A stretch of DNA of 64,000 bases from Anaerolineae bacterium (lineage in GTDB: Bacteria > Chloroflexota > Anaerolineae > Promineifilales > Promineifilaceae): NCBI GenBank assembly GCA_020848035.1, contig JADLAX010000074.1:18407-82406 (forward strand), in the 5' to 3' direction. Position numbers and translations under genes: made by a program. This document shows, piece by piece, positions 17,323 through 26,685 of this stretch (its first letter is position 1; each line of letters starts with the position of its first letter). Below the pieces are notes generated by a model that made no database searches, was not told where the DNA came from, and saw only the letters and a list, made by a program, of their open reading frames with translations.

Positions 17323-19218
17323 ATGCCCCATCAATTGCAGAATTTGAAAACGGCCGTTCCCAGCGACATCGAAATCGCTCAAGAGGCCACCCCTGTACTC
17401 ATCAACCAAATTGCCGCCGAAGTTGGCCTGCTGCCCGAAGAGCTGGTCCCCTACGGCACCGACAAAGCCAAAATCAAGCTCTCTGTCCGGGAGCGCCTGG
17501 CCGACCGCCCCAATGGCAAATACATCGACGTGACCGCCATTACCCCCACCCCGCTGGGCGAAGGTAAAACCACCACCACCGTTGGCCTCAGCCAGGCGCT
17601 GGGCGCTCATCTGGGCCAGAAAGTGGTCACCTGCATTCGCCAACCCAGCCAGGGGCCGACCTTTGGCATCAAGGGCGGCGCAGCCGGTGGTGGCTACAGC
17701 CAGATCATCCCGATGGAGGACTTTAACCTGCACCTGACCGGCGACATTCACGCCATCACCGCCGCCAACAACCTGCTGGCCGCCGCGATTGACGTGCGCA
17801 TTCACCACGAGTCGTACCAGGATGACCAGCGGCTGTTTGAGGCGCTCTGCCCGCTCAACAAAGACGGCAGCCGCAAAATCTCCCCGGTGCAAATCAAGCG
17901 GCTCAAAAAATTGGGCATTACCAAAACCGATCCCAACGAGCTGACCCCTGAAGAAATCAGCAAATTTGTCCGGCTGGATATTGACCCCAGCACGATCACC
18001 TGGCGGCGCGTGGTAGACACCAACGACCGCTTTCTGCGCGGCATCACCATCGGCCGTGGCCCGCAAGAAAAGTTAGAGCGGGAAACCGGCTACGACATCA
18101 CCGTGGCCAGCGAGATCATGGCCATTTTGGCCCTCACCACCGACCTGGCCGACATGCGTGAGCGGTTGGGCAGCATGGTCATCGGCCAGAGCAAAGCTGG
18201 TGACGCCATCACCGCCGACGATCTCGGCGTGGGCGGTGCGCTGACCGTGCTCATGAAGGACGCCATCATGCCCACCCTGATGCAGACGCTGGAAGGCACG
18301 CCCGCGCTGGTCCATGCTGGCCCGTTTGCCAACATCGCCCACGGCAACAGCTCCATCGTTGCCGACCAAATCGCCCTCAAGCTGGTTGGCCCCGATGGCT
18401 ACGTGCTCACCGAATCCGGCTTTGGTGCGGACATCGGCATGGAAAAATTCTTCGACATCAAATGCCGCTACAGTGGGCTAATTCCTAACGCCGTGGTGCT
18501 GGTGGCCACGATTCGCGCCCTGAAGATGCATGGCGGTGGTCCTAAAGTAGTAGCAGGCAAGCCGCTCGACAAGGCCTACACCGAAGAAAACCTGGAACTG
18601 CTGGAGAAGGGCTGCGTCAACATGGTGGCCCACATCAAAAATGCGCTGCGCTTTGGCATTCCGGTGGTGGTGGCGGTGAACAAGTTTAAGGACGACACGG
18701 ACAATGAGATCGCCCTGGTGCGTAAAATCGCCAAGGAAGCTGGCGCGGAAGATGCCGTGATGTCTAACCATTGGGCTGAAGGTGGCAAGGGTGCGGTGGA
18801 GTTGGGCAAGGCAGTGATGGCTGCCTGCGAAAAGCCAAGCGACTTCAAGTTCCTCTACCCGCTGGAAATCTCCATCAAAGAAAAAATCGAGACGATTGCC
18901 AGAGAGATTTACGGCGCGGACGGCGTGGAATATTCCGAGAAGGCGGAAGAGCAGATTGCCGACTACAACCGGCTGGGCTTCGACAAGCTGCCGATCTGCA
19001 TGGCCAAAACGCACCTGAGCCTGAGCCACGATGCCAACCTGAAGGGTCGCCCGACCGGCTTCACGCTGCCCATTCGGGAGATTCGCGCCAGCGTGGGTGC
19101 GGGTTTCCTCTACCCGCTGGTGGGCTCGATGAGCACGATGCCGGGGCTGCCAACACGGCCGTCTTTCTACGACGTTGACCTGGATTTGGAAACCGGCAAG
19201 GTGGTCGGGTTGTTCTAG
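17323..19218 (+). CDS. fhs: formate--tetrahydrofolate ligase, long eukaryote-like form
   Basis: 631 residues from ATG 17323 with AAGGAG at 17307-17312. The ATP site is TPTPLGEGKTTTT (GEGKTT at 79-84). Other blocks include QPSQGPTFGIKGGAAGGGYS, GNSSIVADQIALKLVG and the end STMPGLPTRPSFYDVDLDLE. Usual bacterial enzymes have about 555 residues. This one has the extra central segment (KRLKKLGITKTDPNELTPEE, ITWRRVVDTNDRFLRGITIG) that I know from the synthetase domain of eukaryotic C1-THF synthase. It can run backward, making ATP from formyl-THF, which would close the demethylation pathway. The gene has its own putative operators and is followed by a strong terminator. Confidence 0.95.
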   Translation: MPHQLQNLKTAVPSDIEIAQEATPVLINQIAAEVGLLPEELVPYGTDKAKIKLSVRERLADRPNGKYIDVTAITPTPLGEGKTTTTVGLSQALGAHLGQKVVTCIRQPSQGPTFGIKGGAAGGGYSQIIPMEDFNLHLTGDIHAITAANNLLAAAIDVRIHHESYQDDQRLFEALCPLNKDGSRKISPVQIKRLKKLGITKTDPNELTPEEISKFVRLDIDPSTITWRRVVDTNDRFLRGITIGRGPQEKLERETGYDITVASEIMAILALTTDLADMRERLGSMVIGQSKAGDAITADDLGVGGALTVLMKDAIMPTLMQTLEGTPALVHAGPFANIAHGNSSIVADQIALKLVGPDGYVLTESGFGADIGMEKFFDIKCRYSGLIPNAVVLVATIRALKMHGGGPKVVAGKPLDKAYTEENLELLEKGCVNMVAHIKNALRFGIPVVVAVNKFKDDTDNEIALVRKIAKEAGAEDAVMSNHWAEGGKGAVELGKAVMAACEKPSDFKFLYPLEISIKEKIETIAREIYGADGVEYSEKAEEQIADYNRLGFDKLPICMAKTHLSLSHDANLKGRPTGFTLPIREIRASVGAGFLYPLVGSMSTMPGLPTRPSFYDVDLDLETGKVVGLF

Positions 19219-19245
19219 CATGTAACCTTGCTGAAAGTTAGCTTC

Positions 19246-19287
19246 AAAAGCTCTCTGGCATGGCAAAAGTGTCAGAGAGCTTTTTTT
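19246..19287 (+). terminator. Rho-independent terminator after fhs
   Basis: AAAGCTCTCTG at 19247-19257 pairs with CAGAGAGC 19273-19280 and the following T run (19281-19287). It ends the one-carbon cluster transcript. Confidence 0.9.
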
Positions 19288-19365
19288 AGGTTGATCATCT
19301 TTTGGGCATGGGTTAAATTCAGTGGCGGAATCATTCAGGACAGCGAAGGGAGAGAAAAGACAACC

Positions 19366-21912
19366 TTGCGTGGCGAAGTAGGTATTGCAAAAAGCAGGCG
19401 AGAGGGAAGATACGGCCGTACGCTGCTCGTCTTTTTAAGTTTTGCCCTGCTCACAATTGTGATGACCTGGCCAGCCGTCGGGCAGCTAGGCAAACAAATC
19501 CCTGGCACCATTGGCGATTCGTACGTTCATCTTTGGACCTTTACCTGGATAAAAAACAACCTCTTCCAACTAACCAGCCTCGATGCGTTTTACACCACTC
19601 AAATTTATTATCCGGCTGGTGTTTCTCTGTTAAACCACAACCTTGCCTGGGTCAATTTTGCCGTCTGGCTGCCTCTCCAGGCGATTTTTGGGCCAGAAGC
19701 AGGCTACACAATTGCCTTCCTACTCATTTTTCCCTTCAACGGCTTAGCCGCCTACTTGTTGGCTAAAGAGCTGGAATTGAGCGAAACGGCCGCTTACCTG
19801 ACCGGTCTTATCACTTCATTTTGGCCTTACAATCTCTCCCATCACGGCCATCCAAACCTGATCCTCATTGCCTGGATCCTGTTTGCCCTGCTCTATCTCC
19901 ACCGGCTGAGCAAAAACCCAAACTGGCGTAACACAGTTTGGCTGGGTCTCTTTTTAGGCCTTATTGGCATTACCCGCTGGCAGCTGCTGATTATGGCAGC
20001 CCCCATTGTCGGCATCTATGCCCTTTGGCTGCTGTTTCAAGAAAGGAAAGGGCATCTCTGGCTGCTGTTGCCGAAAATTATTGTCAGCGGCCTGCTGTCT
20101 TTGCTAATCATGCTGCCTTTTTTAACACCTCTGCTCCTTTTTCAGACCAGCCGCGTCGACCCGACAGAAGTCATTCTTGAAGAATTTAACTACCCTACGG
20201 ATCTGGTTGCGTACTTTTTGCCGGGCAGTTACCACCCGATCTGGGGCGACAGCATCCGGCCCATTGCCCTGACGTTTGTGGGTAACCACCTCTATGTTCG
20301 GACGCTTGGCTACACGGCTTTGCTGCTGGTCATTCTTGGTGTGTTCAGGCAATGGCCCCGGGCAAAAACATGGGCGGCCCTGCTCCTTCTTTACCTCTTT
20401 CTCGCGTTAGGCTCTGACCTTTACATAGCCGGTCAACCTACCATCCCGCTGCCGTTTCGCCTTATCGAAGATTCGTTTCTCATTCAAACGCTGCGGTTTC
20501 CCGATCGGTTTAACGTGATCACGGTCATCCCGTTTAGCCTTTTGGCCGGATTAGGGCTAGAGCACCTATTAAAACGATCACCGTCTACCAATCGCTCACG
20601 TTGGACAACCGGATTGGTCTTTCTTTTGATTTTGTTTGAGTATTTGAATGTTTACCAAATGCTCTCGGTAGAAATCCCAGACTGGTATGACCAGGTGGCC
20701 GCAGATGAGGAGGTTTATTCAATTTTAGACATTCCGGCCTTTGCCCGAGAGAAATCCGACAGCCATTTCATGTATTACCAGCTGTTTCATGGCAAACCGC
20801 TGATTTCGGGCAACATTGCCAGACCCCCGTCTGAATCCATGGTTTTGTTCCAAAGCGTTCCTTTACTTACTCATCTACGAGAAAGCGAGGAAGCTTCCCC
20901 AGAGGTTGCGAATCCCTCTGAGCAGCTGCGACTTCTGGCCGATGCCGACGTTCGCTATGTGGTTTTGCATAAAGAATATCTTTCGCCAAATGACGTGCAA
21001 AGTTGGAAGACATGGTTTGTTGAACCACCGTGGCATGAAGACGAAGACCTGATCATTTACCTGACAGACAGGCCCCCTATTGAACAAACGGTGTCGCTGG
21101 AAAATATCCTGGTGGGTAACCCAGAGAATCCCGAATTAGGTTTGAATATTGCTAATTTGACCGAAAGGCTTGTTCAAGGGGGCTGGTTGAACCTCAGTGG
21201 GGCCTGGATCAATTTCGACGCACCACTCCCTTCAGAAAATTTGTCGGCCTGTCTTAGGCTGTCTCACACGGGCAGTGATTATTTTTCTGAGCAGTGCCGC
21301 CCCATCTCCGAACAATGGCCGAGCCCGAACTGGCAGAGGGATGAGATTGTCTGGGCCAGCTACCTGTTTCAAATTGATCCGTTTGCCGAAACGGGGAGCT
21401 ATGAAGCAACGCTTTCCTTGCAAGCGTCGCAAGGCGAGCCGTTTGGAGAATCAATTTCGCTCGGTTCAGTGCAGGTTGATGCGTTAGGCCGTCAATTTGA
21501 ACCAGCTGATCCAGAAGCGCGCCTGGAAGCGCAATGGGAAGATTTGATCTTTCTGGAAGGGTACGACCTGGAAATCAGCAATGAGTCGCTGGCTGTTTCG
21601 CTGCACTGGTATGCGCCGGAACGGCTGGGCAAATCTTACAAGTTCTTTGTGCACCTGATTAATGTCAGCAGCGGCGAATTGGCAGCCCAGATAGATTACG
21701 TGCCGCGCGATTGGACCTATCCGACCAACTGGTGGGAAGCTGGTGAACATGTGGTAGACACGGCCGTTCTCCCCCTGGAAAACGTAGGCAGCGGCACATA
21801 CCAGCTGCTGGTCGGTATCTACGACCCCGACACTGGCGCGCGGCTCCTGGCCACAGCCAGCCCTGGCGGCAATCCGGTCGATGCCCTTCGGCTAACCGAA
21901 ATCAACCGATGA
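19366..21912 (+). CDS. multi-pass GT-C-like membrane protein with C-terminal beta domain
   Basis: About 848 residues from TTG 19366, preceded by AGGGAG at 19347-19352. The frame runs back to 19228 but that would read through the fhs terminator. The N-terminal half has about 11 membrane segments. The first loop WPAVGQLGKQIPGTIGDSYV and WTFTWIKNN is the pattern of GT-C-like proteins that use lipid-linked sugars. Around residues 240-480 more helices follow, then a soluble region. The last 110 residues (FLEGYDLEISNESLAVSLHW, KFFVHLINVSSGELAAQID, YQLLVGIYDPDTGARL) form a beta domain shared with four other proteins in the window. A role in surface glycan assembly is likely; the start is uncertain. 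Confidence 0.72.
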   Translation: MRGEVGIAKSRREGRYGRTLLVFLSFALLTIVMTWPAVGQLGKQIPGTIGDSYVHLWTFTWIKNNLFQLTSLDAFYTTQIYYPAGVSLLNHNLAWVNFAVWLPLQAIFGPEAGYTIAFLLIFPFNGLAAYLLAKELELSETAAYLTGLITSFWPYNLSHHGHPNLILIAWILFALLYLHRLSKNPNWRNTVWLGLFLGLIGITRWQLLIMAAPIVGIYALWLLFQERKGHLWLLLPKIIVSGLLSLLIMLPFLTPLLLFQTSRVDPTEVILEEFNYPTDLVAYFLPGSYHPIWGDSIRPIALTFVGNHLYVRTLGYTALLLVILGVFRQWPRAKTWAALLLLYLFLALGSDLYIAGQPTIPLPFRLIEDSFLIQTLRFPDRFNVITVIPFSLLAGLGLEHLLKRSPSTNRSRWTTGLVFLLILFEYLNVYQMLSVEIPDWYDQVAADEEVYSILDIPAFAREKSDSHFMYYQLFHGKPLISGNIARPPSESMVLFQSVPLLTHLRESEEASPEVANPSEQLRLLADADVRYVVLHKEYLSPNDVQSWKTWFVEPPWHEDEDLIIYLTDRPPIEQTVSLENILVGNPENPELGLNIANLTERLVQGGWLNLSGAWINFDAPLPSENLSACLRLSHTGSDYFSEQCRPISEQWPSPNWQRDEIVWASYLFQIDPFAETGSYEATLSLQASQGEPFGESISLGSVQVDALGRQFEPADPEARLEAQWEDLIFLEGYDLEISNESLAVSLHWYAPERLGKSYKFFVHLINVSSGELAAQIDYVPRDWTYPTNWWEAGEHVVDTAVLPLENVGSGTYQLLVGIYDPDTGARLLATASPGGNPVDALRLTEINR

Positions 21913-21958
21913 GTCTAGCTGACAGTCACCTCGGAGGTGACTGTCAGCTAGTAGACTC
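21911..21958. repeat. near-perfect palindrome between convergent genes
   Basis: CTAGCTGACAGTCACCTC (21915-21932) and GAGGTGACTGTCAGCTAG (21934-21951) are perfect 18-bp arms around one base, flanked by GAGT and ACTC. It fills the whole gap between two converging genes and could act as a bidirectional terminator. Confidence 0.9.
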
Positions 21959-23918
21959 AAGGCACAACCACAAATGCATTGTCCGGCAACGGCCGTTCCC
22001 CCGCATCCACCCCCGCCAATCGTTCCCCACTCACCCGGTTGTACACGCCCAGGCGAATTTGCAGCGGTTCGCTGCTGGCTGGCCGAGGCAGGCTTCGCAG
22101 GTCGATAACGGCCGTATTCACCGGCCAATCCGCCAGGGGCAGCATGCCCAGCCAGGTGTCGCCATCGGCCTGGGCCACGGGGGGCACCCCCGCCTGCCCC
22201 AGATGCACAAAAACGGTGACCTCCGGCGGCAGCGGCGCGGCGGTGGACCAGGTTAAGCGCACCTCCAGCTGGTCCGGCAAAGTCCGCAGCGCCACTTCTT
22301 GCAGGCAAATCGTCTCGTCAAAAACCGCCACGCACTCTTGCGAATTGAGCGGTGCCAGACGGCCGACTGCTTGCAATTGGAAACGGCCGTCCGCCCCATA
22401 CCGCGTCAAATAAACCCCATCATAATCAACGGCCACGCGCGCCAGCTCAGCGGGCTGGATGATCACGCCGCGCAAATCCACGTCGTACACCTCCGCCTGC
22501 CGCATCTGGTCCACCCACGGCATGCTGTAGCTGGCCGATTCGGCCGTGGCCGTGCTCACCAGCGGCAAAAAATCGTCCAGCTCCGCCACCACCGGAGCCA
22601 GCGTCATGCCCCAGTAACCCAGCGGGAACGGCGGCCGTTTTGGCGCATAACGGTCGGGATAGTTGATGAAGAGCAAACGGCCGTTGTTCGACTCAGCCAG
22701 CGTATCAATGGCTGCCTGCAAATGCGCCGTACCCACGGCATACAGCGTCTCAAACTGGCGCAGCAGCAAACTGCTTTGCAGGGCAACGGCCACCAGCAGC
22801 AGTCGCCCTACCCAGGCCAACCAGGAACGGCCGTTCCGCCCCCACAGCGCACTCACCCACAGCAGCACGATGCCCGGCGCAGCAAGGTGCAGCAGCCGCG
22901 AGGCCAAACTCACGTAGCTAAAGCGCAGCCCAACGATGGCGGGCAGCATACTCATCAAGGCCCAGCCCAGCCCGGCCAGCGCCAGCGCCAACCGCCTTTG
23001 CCGCGCCGCCAGCCACAGCAGCACACCCGTCGTAACCCCCACAATGGCCAGCACGGCAACGGCCGTTACCTGATGATCGGGTGCGTACCCATTCAATCGG
23101 GCCAACAGCGGATAAGCGACACTTTGCAGGAGGTAAACGGCCGTTTTGCCCTCAAAAATCAGCCCGGTGATGCCCTCCTGCCGGGGGGCCTGGGACCAAC
23201 CCGCCACAAACAGCAGCGCCACCAGCGGATAAAGTGAGGGCCACAGCCAGCCAGTTTGCAACGGATGCCGCAGCCAGGAACGGCCGTTTACCCTCACCTC
23301 CGCCCAACTTTGCCCATCCACCTTTACCACCAGCAGCAGCAAAAACGGCACAAACGCCAGCGCCACGCTGCTCTCTTGCAGCAGCATCGCCACAAAAAAC
23401 AGCAGCAGGCTGATGCCGTACCAGCTACGGCGCTGCTGCCGCGTGCCCAACAGAAAGAGCAGCCACGCCCCGCCCTGAAACGCGGCGGCCATCGGCTGCT
23501 GCGGCGCAGCCCAGGCGGTCGCCTGGTAAGAAAATGGGAACAGGGCCACCAGAAGAGCCACAAAAAAGGCGGGCAACGGCCGTAACTTTACCAATCGAGC
23601 AATGGCAAAACTCAGCGCCACCTGGAGCAGGTGCCAGCCAATTTGCAGCCAGTGCAGGGCAAAGGCGTCATACGTGCCGTCGTCGCGCAGGAAAAAGCTG
23701 ACATAGAGCATCGTGCCGGGGCGGTAATATTGGAATTCAGGCGTCGGCCGCAGCAGTTCCCACCAGGTGCGCCCGCGCATATGGCTGTACCACACCGGAT
23801 CGTCCCACCAAAAGCCAAAGTGCAGCGACGGCTGGTAATGCCAGAGGGTCAGCAGCAGCAACGCCAGAAAGGCCAGGCGGATGGCCCAGCGGGTGGAGAG
23901 GAACGGCCGTTTACTCAT
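21957..23918 (-). CDS. GT-C-like membrane protein
   Basis: 653 residues. ATG 23918 overlaps the end of the upstream gene by eight bases, so it is the third gene of a coupled operon (29603 to 21957). The N-terminus RLAFLALLLLTLWHYQPSLH is a membrane segment followed by FGFWWDDPVWY, an acidic first loop typical of GT-C folds. About ten more hydrophobic segments follow. The C-terminal 130 residues (LEVRLTWSTAAPLPPEVTVF, VHLGQAGVPPVAQADGDTWL, IRLGVYNRVSGERL) are a diverged copy of the beta domain found on neighbouring proteins. Substrate unknown; cell-surface glycan synthesis is inferred. Confidence 0.72.
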   Translation of the reverse strand: MSKRPFLSTRWAIRLAFLALLLLTLWHYQPSLHFGFWWDDPVWYSHMRGRTWWELLRPTPEFQYYRPGTMLYVSFFLRDDGTYDAFALHWLQIGWHLLQVALSFAIARLVKLRPLPAFFVALLVALFPFSYQATAWAAPQQPMAAAFQGGAWLLFLLGTRQQRRSWYGISLLLFFVAMLLQESSVALAFVPFLLLLVVKVDGQSWAEVRVNGRSWLRHPLQTGWLWPSLYPLVALLFVAGWSQAPRQEGITGLIFEGKTAVYLLQSVAYPLLARLNGYAPDHQVTAVAVLAIVGVTTGVLLWLAARQRRLALALAGLGWALMSMLPAIVGLRFSYVSLASRLLHLAAPGIVLLWVSALWGRNGRSWLAWVGRLLLVAVALQSSLLLRQFETLYAVGTAHLQAAIDTLAESNNGRLLFINYPDRYAPKRPPFPLGYWGMTLAPVVAELDDFLPLVSTATAESASYSMPWVDQMRQAEVYDVDLRGVIIQPAELARVAVDYDGVYLTRYGADGRFQLQAVGRLAPLNSQECVAVFDETICLQEVALRTLPDQLEVRLTWSTAAPLPPEVTVFVHLGQAGVPPVAQADGDTWLGMLPLADWPVNTAVIDLRSLPRPASSEPLQIRLGVYNRVSGERLAGVDAGERPLPDNAFVVVP

Positions 23919-26685
23919 TCGCGGTAATCACAAGCTCACTGTCCAGCGGGATAAAATCACGGCCGTTTTGCGCCACCAGCCGCGTCCCACTCACCGGATC
24001 ATACAGCCCCACCACCAGATTGGCACGCCCGCTAAACGACGGGTCGCGCAGGCGCACCTCGTGTACATCCACCAGGAACTCACCGGGCAGCCAGCTGGTC
24101 GTCGGGCGGCTGCCGTTCACCGGCAGGCCATCGTGCTGGCCAATTAAGTTGCCCGCCTCGTCCAGCAAATGCACAAAAACGGTATAACTGCTGCCAAACG
24201 GTACCTCGCCCGCCTGCCACACCAGGGTCAGCGGCAGCGCGTCAGCGGCGGCAAATTCGGTTTGCGGCAGGCTGTAACCCAGCAAAACGGCCGAATCGCC
24301 CACCGCTTCATTCACCACCACATCGACCGGCGGCTGGGTAAACTGCCGGGCCGTGGTCGAAATGGTGAGGTTGGTAACGGCCGTTACCTCATCCTCCACC
24401 GCCACCACCAGTTGTGCCGGACCTTCAGCCGCCGCCGGAATGGCCAAAAAACGATGCTCCACCACCACCTCTCCCGCCTGCCACAACTGGGTTGGATAGC
24501 GCCCCAGCGCCGGCGCGCCAACCGATTCCACCAGCACGTCATCCCCCTGCACCAGCGCCACACGCGGCTCGATGGCGGGCAGGTCGCCTTGTTCAGCCTG
24601 CCACTTCAGCACCACCAGCAGCGACTGCCCCGGCGCAATTTCCTGCCGATCCACCCCCGCCGCCAGCAAGGTCAGGCCATCGCCAAAAGTGGTGGGCATC
24701 AGCAACGGTGGCAGTGAATCGGCCAATTCGTAGGGATTGGCCACCCCCACCGGCGGCGACAGGCTGACCTGGCCCAACACCACCTGCTGCCCGGCCACAT
24801 CCACCCGCTCAACGGCCGTAATGCCCGCTTCCGTTTCGGTGTAGAGCGACAGATCCACAGCAAACGTCAGCGGCGGCGTGCCCGGCGCAAGCGGCAGGCG
24901 ATGGTAGGTGATCACCGTCTCGCCAGCCGCCCACAGAGTTGTTGGGCGGTTGAGGGCATCCACCAGCGGCTCGTTCTGCTGCGCCAGGGGCAGGCCGTCG
25001 CTGTCCACCAGGCGCAGGGCGGCGTTGATGGGTCGTTCAATGGCTTCCGTCTTTTGCCAGGTGAGGGCGAGGGTAACGGCCGTATCTGCCGCCGCCGCCT
25101 GCTCCAACCACACACCCGTCAACCGCAGCGAACCAAACTGCGCCGCCGCTGGTTGAAAATCAGGCGGTCTAATTTCGGCATCCAGCTGGTAAACCGCCAC
25201 CTGAATGCCGTCAAAATCGAGCTGCTGCACCAGCCAGCCGCCCGATTCCAGCGCGAAGGGCAGCAGCCCCGCTGCCGCAGTCACGTCCGATTGGTCCATG
25301 ACGCGCAGCAGGCGGCGCGGTTGGCCCGACCAGTCAGCCAGGTCCGGCCACAGCGTATCGGGCCGCACCTGCGCGGGCAGCACGATGGGCGTGTCGCCGC
25401 CGTACTCAAATTGGAAGGCGTAACCCGCGTACGGCAGCAAAATCAAATCGTCGGGCGTGGTCATCTCAGCCACGGCAGCGGCCACGCTCCGCAAATCGTC
25501 CTTGGCATAGGCCGGGTCGAAAAAGTAATGCTGCAAGCCCCAACCAGACAGCCAGAGAAAGCAGACGGCCGTTCCCCCCCGCAGCCAATTGCCCAACCAC
25601 AGCCATCGGCCCGACCAGTGCGTGGGCGTTAGCAAAACGGCCAGCAGCAGCACAAACCCGGCGGCAAACAGGGCAATGTAGCGCGGATGCGAGTAGGAGC
25701 GCACCAGCCAGACGCTAAAACCCAATGCCAGCGGACCAAGCCAGAACAGCAGCAGGGTGCCGGTGCTGGCTTTTGCCTGCCGCCGGGCCAGCCAGGGCCA
25801 CAGCAGCAGCACGATAAGCAAAATGAAGAAGATGAGGGCTAACGGCCGTACCCCCGGTTTATCAATCACGTTCACCAGCCCGGTGAGATGAAAACCCCAC
25901 ACCTGCGGCAGCACAAATTCCCAGGCGGGCGGTTCGGTCACCGACCCGGCCAGGCTGGCTTCCGCCTGCACCGCCGACCAGTTCAGCAGCACGCCCACCG
26001 CCCAGGGCAGGCTGGCCAATCCGGCCACCACCTGCACCTTCAACCAGGTGCCAAGATGAGGGCCACGCCACAGCTTAAAGAGCAGCCACAGGTTCACAAA
26101 AAGCAGCAAAAAGAGCGCGTTGTAGTGCAGATGCAGCGTCACCCACTCCACCACGCCCAGCGCCAGCCACCGCCGCCGGGTTGGTGTTCCCAGGCCAATT
26201 TCCCAGGCGAGCCACAGCAGCAGCAGGTACACCAGCGGCAAAAAGGCATAGGCGCGCAGCTCCTGGCCATACACAATGCTGAGGGACCAAACGGCCGTAA
26301 CCACCAAGCCAATCGTGGCGCTGCTCCGGCCAAACCAGCGGCGCAGCACGGCATACACCAGCGCCAGCTGCAAAAAGCTGCCCAGCACCGATGAGTACCG
26401 GGCGGCAAACACGGTGGTGCCCGTCAGCGCCACCCAGAGTTTGAGCAGAAAAAAGTAGAGCGGCGGATGAATGTTCACCACCCGGTTGGCCACAATCTCG
26501 GCCAGGCTGGACGTGGCCAGGTGCAGGCTGATGCCTTCATCCCACCACAAACTTTGGCCGTCCAGCAAAAAGAGGCGCAGCCAGAAGGCCAGCAGCAAAA
26601 TGGGCAGCAGCCAGAGCCAGCGACCCAAAATAGCTGCTGTGGCCGGTGTCCCCACCGTGCCACCCTCTTGCCGAATCAGGCTCAT
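23911..26685 (-). CDS. GT39/ArnT-like glycosyltransferase with beta-domain tail
   Basis: 924 residues. ATG 26685 overlaps the stop of the gene at 26682 as ATGA, so translation is coupled. The first membrane segment is followed by DGQSLWWDEGISLH, with the Asp-Glu pair expected of GT39 (PMT/ArnT) catalytic loops, and by VNIHPPLYFFLLKLW, the typical second motif. About 12 membrane segments occupy residues 20-430. The remainder is soluble and beta-rich, with at least two related modules; the last contains SSYTVFVHLLDEAGNLIGQH, SWLPGEFLVDVHEVRL and LVVGLYDPVSGTRL. Expected role: transfer of a sugar from a polyprenyl-phosphate donor on the outer face of the membrane. Confidence 0.82.
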   Translation of the reverse strand: MSLIRQEGGTVGTPATAAILGRWLWLLPILLLAFWLRLFLLDGQSLWWDEGISLHLATSSLAEIVANRVVNIHPPLYFFLLKLWVALTGTTVFAARYSSVLGSFLQLALVYAVLRRWFGRSSATIGLVVTAVWSLSIVYGQELRAYAFLPLVYLLLLWLAWEIGLGTPTRRRWLALGVVEWVTLHLHYNALFLLLFVNLWLLFKLWRGPHLGTWLKVQVVAGLASLPWAVGVLLNWSAVQAEASLAGSVTEPPAWEFVLPQVWGFHLTGLVNVIDKPGVRPLALIFFILLIVLLLWPWLARRQAKASTGTLLLFWLGPLALGFSVWLVRSYSHPRYIALFAAGFVLLLAVLLTPTHWSGRWLWLGNWLRGGTAVCFLWLSGWGLQHYFFDPAYAKDDLRSVAAAVAEMTTPDDLILLPYAGYAFQFEYGGDTPIVLPAQVRPDTLWPDLADWSGQPRRLLRVMDQSDVTAAAGLLPFALESGGWLVQQLDFDGIQVAVYQLDAEIRPPDFQPAAAQFGSLRLTGVWLEQAAAADTAVTLALTWQKTEAIERPINAALRLVDSDGLPLAQQNEPLVDALNRPTTLWAAGETVITYHRLPLAPGTPPLTFAVDLSLYTETEAGITAVERVDVAGQQVVLGQVSLSPPVGVANPYELADSLPPLLMPTTFGDGLTLLAAGVDRQEIAPGQSLLVVLKWQAEQGDLPAIEPRVALVQGDDVLVESVGAPALGRYPTQLWQAGEVVVEHRFLAIPAAAEGPAQLVVAVEDEVTAVTNLTISTTARQFTQPPVDVVVNEAVGDSAVLLGYSLPQTEFAAADALPLTLVWQAGEVPFGSSYTVFVHLLDEAGNLIGQHDGLPVNGSRPTTSWLPGEFLVDVHEVRLRDPSFSGRANLVVGLYDPVSGTRLVAQNGRDFIPLDSELVITANE

